NCBI GenBank assembly: GCA_025358235.1
Contig: JANYKH010000060.1
Coordinates: 1-5,948 of the forward strand
Reading direction: 5' to 3'
Length of the DNA: 5,948 nt
DNA from: Chloroflexota bacterium
GTDB lineage: Bacteria; Chloroflexota; Dehalococcoidia; Dehalococcoidales; RBG-16-60-22
A model generated the notes under the pieces. The model had not been told where the DNA came from, did not search any database, and saw only the letters and a program-made list of their open reading frames with translations. Below, piece after piece: positions 1-4,347 of the stretch (position 1 is the stretch's first letter; each line of letters begins with the position of its first letter). Position numbers and translations under genes: made by a program.

Positions 1-793
1 GCTGGATTCCAGCGTCGTCGGCTCTGATACCGCTATGAAAATGGCTGGTCTCCAGAAAAAGCTAGGCATGGGCGGGCTGGTTAACCGCCTTGTCGGTGGC
101 AAGGACGCCGGACAGGCCCTGCCGTTGCGTGACGCCGTCAAGGTGCTACAAGCCCTCGGCGTGGAGATGGGTTATCTGGGCGAAGATGAGCCCTGCTGCG
201 GCGGCCTGCTCTATTACGGCGGTCTTCGCGATGATTTCGATAAAAACAGCGCCGCGGTCACGGATAAATTCCGGAAACACGGTGCCAAAAAGATAATCAG
301 CATAGTGCCCTCATGCACCTATACCCTGCGCGACCTTATTCCCGCCTCCGTGGGCGGCAGCGCCATTGAAGTTCAGCATTTCTCTGAAGCCGCGCTGGCT
401 GCATTAGGCTCAAAAGAACTGAAATATCCCACCCCCCTCAAGGTTACCTACCACGACCCCTGCCAGATGGCGCGCTACCTGAATCTCGTTGAAGCGCCCC
501 GTCAGGTCATCAAGGCTATCAAAGGTCTTGAACTGGTCGAACCGTCATTCGCTAAAGGCAAATATGCCACCTGCTGCGGTGGCGGCGGCGGTTTTGAAGC
601 CGTCTTCCCGGAACTGAGCCAGATGCTGGCCGTAAACCGCGCCCGCGAACTGATCGAGACCGGCGCCGAGTTGATTATTACCCAGTGCCCCGGGTGCGTG
701 ATGCAGCTACGGGGAGGCCTGAAACAACTGAACAAAGAGAACGTTAAAGTCATGGACCTGGCCGAGGTCATGGCCGTCGCCATGGGGGTCTGA
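1..793 (+). CDS. lutA: LutA/HdrD-like (Fe-S)-binding CCG-domain protein, 5' partial
   Basis: Iron-sulfur subunit of the LutA/GlpC/HdrD superfamily, whose members pass electrons from organic-acid or disulfide chemistry through clusters bound by CCG cysteine domains in the cytoplasm. The frame is open from base 2 to the TGA at 791-793 (263 residues visible). The ATG at 35 is therefore probably internal and the true start lies outside the window. Two CCG modules are visible. The first has Cys-Cys-Gly-Gly at 194-205, then a lone Cys at 314-316 in VPSCTYTL. The second has HDPC near 460-471, Cys-Cys-Gly at 572-580 followed by a glycine run, and CPGC at 686-697. The first module lacks the second Cys of a CxxC, while the second module is canonical. 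The next gene, lutB-like, starts one base after this stop, so the two are co-transcribed and probably translationally coupled. The family assignment is firm. LutA rather than a GlpC- or HdrD-type subunit is inferred from the LutB neighbour. Confidence 0.85.
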   Translation, partial: LDSSVVGSDTAMKMAGLQKKLGMGGLVNRLVGGKDAGQALPLRDAVKVLQALGVEMGYLGEDEPCCGGLLYYGGLRDDFDKNSAAVTDKFRKHGAKKIISIVPSCTYTLRDLIPASVGGSAIEVQHFSEAALAALGSKELKYPTPLKVTYHDPCQMARYLNLVEAPRQVIKAIKGLELVEPSFAKGKYATCCGGGGGFEAVFPELSQMLAVNRARELIETGAELIITQCPGCVMQLRGGLKQLNKENVKVMDLAEVMAVAMGV

Positions 794-794
794 A

Positions 795-1985
795 ATGCCG
801 CCTTCCGGTGATTATAAAAAACAGATAATGGATGCCGCCCATAACGAGCGGATTGGCTTGGCCCTGTCCCGGGCTATCAAAAGCTACCGCGGCAATACCA
901 AACAGGCCCTCGATAAATTTCCCAAGACCATCGAAATGGCTAAAGAAGTTATCGATATCAAGGCGCGTTCTATCAAGCAGATGCGCCAACTGGCCGAGCA
1001 GGCTGCCGAGAACATCCGCACCAATCACGGCCACGCCTACATCGCCAATACTGCGGAAGATGTGCTGAAGATCGTCGGCGATCTTTGCGGTACCGGCAAG
1101 ACCATCGTCAAGGCCAAGAGCATGACCTGTGACGAAATCGGCGTGCGGGAACATCTGGAAAAACTCGGCAATGATGTCTATGAAACCGATCTCGGCGAAT
1201 TCATTATCCAGAAGCTGAATTCCCGCCCCATGCACATCCTCTCCCCCGCCATCCACGTCCCCAAAGAGGACGTCGCCAAACTCTTCAGCGAACTCACAGG
1301 CGAGGAACTACCCGCCGATATCGATAAACTGGTCGCCGTCGCCCATGACCTGCTGCGTCAGAAATTCATCGAGGCACAGATCGGCATCAGCGGCGCAAAC
1401 GTCGTCGCGGCGGACACCGGCACCCTGTTCATCATCGAAAACGAAGGCAATGCCCGGCTGGTAACGGGCCTGCCCCGGATGCACATCGCCGTTGTCGGCA
1501 TGGAAAAATTGGTGCCATCTCTCGGCGAAGCGTTCAAAACTATTGAAGTGACCTGGCGCTATGCCAATTACACCGTGCCCTCATACGTGAGCATGATTTC
1601 CGGCCCCAGCAAGACCGGCGATATTGAAAAAGTGACCACTTACGGCGCCCACGGCCCCGCCGAGTTCCACGTCATCTTCCTTGACGGCGGCCGTTCGGAA
1701 CTGGCCAAAGACCCCATCCTGTCACAGGCGCTTTACTGCCTGCGCTGTGGCGGCTGCCTCTATGAATGCCCCGTCTTCGCTATGACCGCCGGTAACTTTG
1801 GCGATAAGTATTTCACGGCTAACGGGGCTGTCTGGGCGGGTAAAATCGATAAGGACATGGATAAGGCGGCCTCGCTGGCCTATACCTGTCTCACCTGCCG
1901 CCGCTGCCGGGAACGCTGTCCGGTGGGGATCGACGGCGCGGCCATGTGCATCGAACTGCGGAAACAGGCCGGGGAAAGCAAGTAG
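795..1985 (+). CDS. lutB: LutB-like LUD-domain [4Fe-4S] protein, short form
   Basis: Probable electron-transfer subunit of a LutABC-type (LldEFG) lactate or organic-acid oxidation complex, cytoplasmic. The 396-residue product has a helical N-terminus (about 1-80) and a LUD domain (about 80-300) with the family signature ADTG (D207-G209), NEGN (N216-N219) and the following LPRMHI and GMEK segments. A ferredoxin-like module follows with two full clusters: C315, C318, C321, C325-Pro and C365, C368, C371, C375-Pro. The protein ends about 20 residues after the last cysteine. LutB/YkgF proteins are usually about 470-480 residues and carry a further C-terminal domain (DUF3390 type), which is absent here. 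The stop at 1983-1985 is clean and I saw no remnant of the tail in the spacer. The start ATG is one base after the upstream stop, with a G-run at 784-788 as a weak ribosome site. No lutC follows on this strand. The family call is strong, but the substrate is inferred. Confidence 0.9.
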   Translation: MPPSGDYKKQIMDAAHNERIGLALSRAIKSYRGNTKQALDKFPKTIEMAKEVIDIKARSIKQMRQLAEQAAENIRTNHGHAYIANTAEDVLKIVGDLCGTGKTIVKAKSMTCDEIGVREHLEKLGNDVYETDLGEFIIQKLNSRPMHILSPAIHVPKEDVAKLFSELTGEELPADIDKLVAVAHDLLRQKFIEAQIGISGANVVAADTGTLFIIENEGNARLVTGLPRMHIAVVGMEKLVPSLGEAFKTIEVTWRYANYTVPSYVSMISGPSKTGDIEKVTTYGAHGPAEFHVIFLDGGRSELAKDPILSQALYCLRCGGCLYECPVFAMTAGNFGDKYFTANGAVWAGKIDKDMDKAASLAYTCLTCRRCRERCPVGIDGAAMCIELRKQAGESK

Positions 1986-2103
1986 GTTTTGTGTCTTTGC
2001 TGCGCCCGGCGGCGTTCCCCCTCACCTTTATTCTCTCCCTCGGCGGTGGCAGGACAATAGATGGATCATAACGATTGTTTTCGGCTTGTTTCCACAAATT
2101 AAA

Positions 2104-2149
2104 CATTCCGGTAAGAATTTACTTTGGGTTTCAGGTTTTCGCCGGAATG
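2104..2149. repeat. Inverted repeat, 8-bp arms with nested 4-bp hairpin
   Basis: CATTCCGG at 2104-2111 is exactly complementary to CCGGAATG at 2142-2149. Inside it, GTAA (2111-2114) can pair with TTAC (2119-2122) around a GAAT loop, sharing one base with the outer arm. No T-tract follows on either strand, so it does not look like an intrinsic terminator. Its role is unknown. Confidence 0.5.
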
Positions 2150-2197
2150 GAAGTTGATAATAAACCATAAAATCTGCAACTCACGTTCTAGCTGTTG

Positions 2198-2218
2198 CCC
2201 GCTCCCACCGGGAGCGGG
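2198..2218. repeat. GC-rich hairpin, 9-bp perfect stem, 3-nt loop
   Basis: CCCGCTCCC at 2198-2206 pairs perfectly with GGGAGCGGG at 2210-2218 across the loop ACC. The stem is very stable, but only TT follows on the plus strand and no T-run follows on the minus strand. It lies 213 bases after the lutB stop. It could slow polymerase or protect the 3' end of the lutAB message, but it is not a textbook Rho-independent terminator. Confidence 0.6.
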
Positions 2219-2239
2219 TTAGAGTGAGCGTTCAGGTGA

Positions 2240-2258
2240 ATGAGGGCAAAGCCCTCAT
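2240..2258. repeat. Hairpin, 8-bp perfect stem, AAA loop
   Basis: ATGAGGGC at 2240-2247 pairs exactly with GCCCTCAT at 2251-2258 around AAA. It is followed on the plus strand by an A-rich run rather than a T-run, so plus-strand termination is unlikely. It lies only 21 bases after the GC-rich hairpin and 10 bases before the next inverted repeat, as part of the same cluster. Confidence 0.55.
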
Positions 2259-2260
2259 AA

Positions 2261-2322
2261 AACAAAATCCCCTTCCGTTTAAAACTAGCTTAGTCCGCTG
2301 TCGGACATAAAAACGGAAGGGG
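2261..2322 (-). terminator. Probable intrinsic terminator of the lipoprotein gene
   Basis: The 12-bp perfect arms are CCCCTTCCGTTT (2269-2280) and AAACGGAAGGGG (2311-2322). The 30-nt interior contains a second hairpin, GTCCG (2293-2297) with CGGAC (2302-2306) around CTGT. Read on the minus strand, the closing arm is followed immediately by ATTTTGTTTTAT, a T-rich tail. It starts about 48 bases past the minus-strand stop at 2371, which suits a Rho-independent terminator for that gene. The large branched loop is unusual for a simple terminator, so a palindromic repeat element recruited as a terminator is an alternative. Confidence 0.6.
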
Positions 2323-2370
2323 TAGGGGATGGCAAAACGGTCATCGCAATGACAACTTCTTTAGACTCGT

Positions 2371-3009
2371 TTATTCGAGGAACTTGAATGTCTCCACCAG
2401 TCGGTCAAAATACAGGGCTGTCTCCTGGGCGGAATCCTCGTAACAGGACAGCCTTATCGTCCAGATGAAGCCTTTATAATCAAAGGCCAGAAACCTGATA
2501 AAACGGGTGGCCGGGCCGGGAACCTCAAACGAATAAGCCACGTACTCAGCGGTAATTCCGGCAGCGGTCTTCGTCGACCGCTCACGCACCTTCAAGTTAG
2601 CGTCCGCGTGTGATTTCACTTCAAAATCGGCCGCCCCAAGCGCGTCTTTCATCGATGACAATCCGGGCTTCAGCACCTCGACCACTATCACGTCCGCCAG
2701 TTTATTCGGCACACTTCGGGAGAAGTATATCTGGGTGTAATCAGGGTTGCTAAGAGACGCACCGCGCCCCCGGTTCACGTCCAGCAGGACGAAAGAAGAG
2801 GGATAATCAAAAGAAAAACGCGGGTGTTCCAGGATTATTCCGCCGGATTGGTAGCGGATATCGTCGGGGGCTAAAACATAGGTCTCGTAGGTTACGGGGC
2901 CGGACGGGCGGGGCGGCGGGGCGCTGCTGCAGGCGGACACCAGAATCAATGTGATGGGAATTATAGACGCGAGCCAATATAATCGTCGCTTCACCGCGGA
3001 ACCACCCAT
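2371..3009 (-). CDS. Small lipoprotein with probable PsbP/DcrB-like domain
   Basis: Predicted 212-residue exported lipoprotein of unknown specific role. The start chosen is the ATG at 3009-3007, preceded by GGGGGAGG five bases upstream, an excellent ribosome site. The open frame extends further upstream to 3336, but that part overlaps the divergent MBL gene and is not credible. The N-terminus is a typical lipoprotein signal: K7-R8-R9, a hydrophobic stretch (about 10-24) and a VSAC lipobox with C27 as the lipidated residue, followed by a Ser/Pro-rich linker (about 28-40). The mature part (about 50-212) alternates beta strands and helices, with a FDYPSSF segment, a late FDYKGFIWTIRLSC strand and a final helix ending VETFKFLE. 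That pattern resembles PsbP/DcrB/Mog1-fold lipoproteins of bacteria. It is monocistronic, divergent from the MBL gene and convergent with lutB. The lipoprotein call is strong and the fold is inferred from pattern only. Confidence 0.82.
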   Translation of the reverse strand: MGGSAVKRRLYWLASIIPITLILVSACSSAPPPRPSGPVTYETYVLAPDDIRYQSGGIILEHPRFSFDYPSSFVLLDVNRGRGASLSNPDYTQIYFSRSVPNKLADVIVVEVLKPGLSSMKDALGAADFEVKSHADANLKVRERSTKTAAGITAEYVAYSFEVPGPATRFIRFLAFDYKGFIWTIRLSCYEDSAQETALYFDRLVETFKFLE

Positions 3010-3060
3010 TTCAGCCTCCCCCAAACTCGGTGACCTTGAATAAATAAGTTCTATATAACA

Positions 3061-3066
3061 ATTATA
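3061..3066 (-). promoter_or_regulatory. -10 element for the lipoprotein gene
   Basis: On the minus strand 3066-3061 reads TATAAT, a perfect sigma-70/sigma-A -10 hexamer. It would start transcription near 3054 and give a leader of about 45 bases containing the strong ribosome site. No good -35 hexamer is visible at the right spacing, so an activator or other contacts may be needed. Confidence 0.5.
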
Positions 3067-3102
3067 CTGCAGTCCGGCTAAACGCCGCCCGCCTTTCCGC
3101 GC

Positions 3103-3108
3103 TATAAT
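3103..3108 (+). promoter_or_regulatory. -10 element of a likely leaderless MBL transcript
   Basis: TATAAT at 3103-3108 ends only six bases before the ATG at 3115, which puts the expected transcription start on or next to the first base of the start codon. No Shine-Dalgarno sequence precedes that ATG. Both facts point to a leaderless mRNA. The -35 position (about 3080-3085) has no recognisable TTGACA. Confidence 0.55.
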
Positions 3109-3114
3109 TAACAG

Positions 3115-3894
3115 ATGGTTGAACAATCCCCAAGTACGATCACATTTCTCGGCACCGCGGGAGCACGCTTTATGGTCTCCAAGCAATTGGCGGCTTCCGG
3201 CGGCATGTGGATGGACCTCGCCGGGACGCAGTTTATCGTCGATCCCGGCCCCGGCTGCATTGTGCAGGTCACCAAACGGAAACTCGATCCCGAAAAACTG
3301 TCCGGTATCATCCTCACCCACCGCCACCTGGACCACGCCAATGACGTGAACATCATGGTGGAGGCGATGACGGGAGGCGGCTTTGATAAAAAAGGCACCT
3401 TTTTTTGCCCGGCGGACGCCCTGGACACGGAACCGGTACTATTTTCCTATTTGCGCAAGTGGCTGGACGCCATAGAAATCCTCGAGGCGGGCAAGTCCTA
3501 CAAACTGGGCAATGTAGAGTTTACCACCCCCCTCCGCCATGACCACGCCGTGGAAACTTACGGCATCAAATTTAAAGCTGCCGGGCACACCTTCTCCTAC
3601 ATCACGGATACCCGCTATTTTGACGCGCTGGTCTCGGCTTACGCCGGCAGTGAACTGCTGATCATGAACCTGGTGCTGGTGCACCGGCGGGATAAAATTG
3701 CCCACCTGGCGGTTGAAGACGCGGAAAGTCTTATACGGGAAATTAAACCCAAAACAGCCATCCTCACCCACTACGGCATGGGCGTGTGGCAGGCTCACCC
3801 CTCGGAGATCGCCGAACAGCTTACCCAATCTACCGGCATACCCGTCAAGGCCGGTCATGACGGCATGAAATTCGACCTTGCTGAACTGGGGTAA
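3115..3894 (+). CDS. MBL-fold metal-dependent hydrolase (RNase Z/PhnP-like)
   Basis: Predicted cytoplasmic metallo-beta-lactamase-fold hydrolase of 259 residues, in the broad group that includes RNase Z and the phosphodiesterase PhnP. The first strand, ITFLGTAGARF (about 9-19), is the family's usual opening, so the ATG at 3115 is the natural start. Metal ligands are visible in order: H69-R-H71-L-D73-H74 (HxHxDH), H144 in the DHAVETYG segment, D165 in ITDTRY, and H219 in AILTHYG. All the ligands of a dinuclear zinc-type site are present, so the enzyme should be active. The segment around 185-192 (ELLIMNLV) followed by the region up to LTH resembles the PhnP-like C-terminal half. No RNase Z exosite arm is obvious, and the neighbours give no substrate clue, so the substrate is unknown. 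The gene stands alone, with a -10 box almost at its start codon and a tRNA gene 116 bases downstream. Confidence 0.88.
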   Translation: MVEQSPSTITFLGTAGARFMVSKQLAASGGMWMDLAGTQFIVDPGPGCIVQVTKRKLDPEKLSGIILTHRHLDHANDVNIMVEAMTGGGFDKKGTFFCPADALDTEPVLFSYLRKWLDAIEILEAGKSYKLGNVEFTTPLRHDHAVETYGIKFKAAGHTFSYITDTRYFDALVSAYAGSELLIMNLVLVHRRDKIAHLAVEDAESLIREIKPKTAILTHYGMGVWQAHPSEIAEQLTQSTGIPVKAGHDGMKFDLAELG

Positions 3895-3920
3895 ACATCT
3901 CCTCAATAACACCTGAATCG

Positions 3921-3950
3921 TTGCCAACATTATGTCAGGAATGTTATCAT
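3921..3950 (+). promoter_or_regulatory. Candidate promoter of the tRNA-Arg gene
   Basis: TTGCCA (3921-3926) and TATCAT (3945-3950) each match five of six bases of the sigma-A consensus, with an 18-base spacer. Transcription would start near 3957, about 54 bases before the mature tRNA 5' end, leaving a leader for RNase P removal. The rest of the spacer 3895-4010 has only a small GGGC/GCCC hairpin (3970-3981) followed by a short pyrimidine run, a weak terminator candidate if anything. Confidence 0.45.
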
Positions 3951-4010
3951 TCATTTGGCGCAGCTATACGGGCTTTCGCCCCTCTTACACACATGCCGAA
4001 TACCCGTTTT

Positions 4011-4087
4011 GCCCCAGTAGCTCAGTTGGATAGAGCAGCGGTTTCCTAAACCGTTTGTCGTGGGTTCGATTCCCCCCTGGGGCACCA
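4011..4087 (+). tRNA. tRNA-Arg (anticodon CCT)
   Basis: A complete cloverleaf of 77 bases including an encoded CCA end (4085-4087). The acceptor stem GCCCCAG (4011-4017) pairs with CTGGGGC (4077-4083), with discriminator A at 4084. The D stem is GCTC/GAGC. The anticodon stem GCGGT (4038-4042) pairs with ACCGT (4050-4054) with one G-U pair. The seven-base loop TTCCTAA places CCT at positions 34-36 (4045-4047), which reads the codon AGG, so the tRNA is an arginine isoacceptor. The variable loop is five bases. The T arm has a TTCGATT loop, and its stem has one T-C mismatch (4061 with 4075). There is no integrase or att-like duplication nearby. Confidence 0.96.
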
Positions 4088-4178
4088 TTTTGTCGGTCTT
4101 TTTCCGGCCATCTTATGAATATTGCCACTATTTCCTTAAATTTATCTACAACCATCTGTAAAATTATTTATAATTTAT

Positions 4179-4207
4179 TTGACAATGCATGTTAGAATAA
4201 TTATGCT
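4179..4207 (+). promoter_or_regulatory. Strong sigma-A-type promoter of the PAS gene
   Basis: TTGACA (4179-4184) is a perfect -35 hexamer. After an exact 17-base spacer comes TATGCT (4202-4207), a four-of-six -10. The sequence upstream (about 4125-4178) is very AT-rich, like an UP element. The predicted start is near 4214, leaving a leader of about 130 bases before the ATG at 4348. Confidence 0.6.
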
Positions 4208-4210
4208 TTA

Positions 4211-4347
4211 GTTCTTGAGGGAAGAATCAAGGTGCGCCAGGTGGCAATTATTCTTAAGGCGTCGAATTAATCCCCTCTTACCCCAACCGGACTGGATGTC
4301 TAGACCGGATTCTTGTCGGAACATAAGCTAAACCGAAGGAATTTTAC
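4211..4347 (+). promoter_or_regulatory. Long, possibly structured 5' leader of the PAS gene
   Basis: The transcribed spacer between the predicted start and the PAS gene contains complementary arms AAGAAT (4222-4227) and ATTCTT (4250-4255) enclosing GCC/GGC (4236-4245). GAGGG (4217-4221) can alternatively pair with CCCTC (4273-4277). Downstream are an 18-base-spaced direct repeat ACCGGA (4286-4291, 4304-4309) and an 8-bp palindrome GTCTAGAC (4298-4305). The ribosome site GAAGGA (4335-4340) lies seven bases before the ATG. It matches no riboswitch class I can recognise by eye. The rest of the spacer (4088-4178) shows only a weak hairpin at 4092-4108 after the tRNA. Confidence 0.35.

Larger units (their letters stand above)
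1986..2370. other. Non-coding spacer between convergent genes, rich in inverted repeats
   Basis: This 385-base gap lies between the lutB stop and the stop of the minus-strand lipoprotein gene. I see no credible gene in it; short open frames here run out of lutB in other frames and match nothing recognisable. It holds four perfect inverted repeats of 8-12 bp arms between 2104 and 2322, listed separately, and a short GTCAT/ATGAC palindrome at 2340-2353. The first 60 bases after lutB are pyrimidine-rich, and 2060-2190 is AT-rich compared with the flanking genes. Confidence 0.75.

Noticed and set aside
768..1256. Minus-strand open frame of 162 codons opposite lutB
   Set aside because: It is antisense to a well-conserved LUD domain and resembles no family; it is a shadow of lutB codon bias.
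1798..2157. Plus-strand open frame running from within lutB into the spacer
   Set aside because: It overlaps the second cluster motif of lutB in another frame, and its translation is Arg/Trp/Ser-rich without a domain pattern. It is not the missing LutB tail or a LutC.
2104..2353. CRISPR array
   Set aside because: The repeats are different inverted pairs, not regularly spaced copies of one direct repeat, and no cas gene is present.
3010..3336. N-terminal extension of the minus-strand lipoprotein frame up to the ATG at 3336
   Set aside because: It would overlap the start of the MBL gene by over 200 bases and bury a clear lipoprotein signal peptide about 110 residues into the protein. The ATG at 3009 has a strong ribosome site and starts the signal peptide properly.
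3439..3954. Minus-strand open frame of 171 codons opposite the MBL gene
   Set aside because: It is antisense to a gene with all catalytic ligands intact, and I saw no recognisable motif or ribosome site.
4011..4178. tRNA gene as an integration site of a mobile element
   Set aside because: There is no integrase, no repeated tRNA 3' end in the window, and the adjacent genes look like chromosomal housekeeping or sensory genes.
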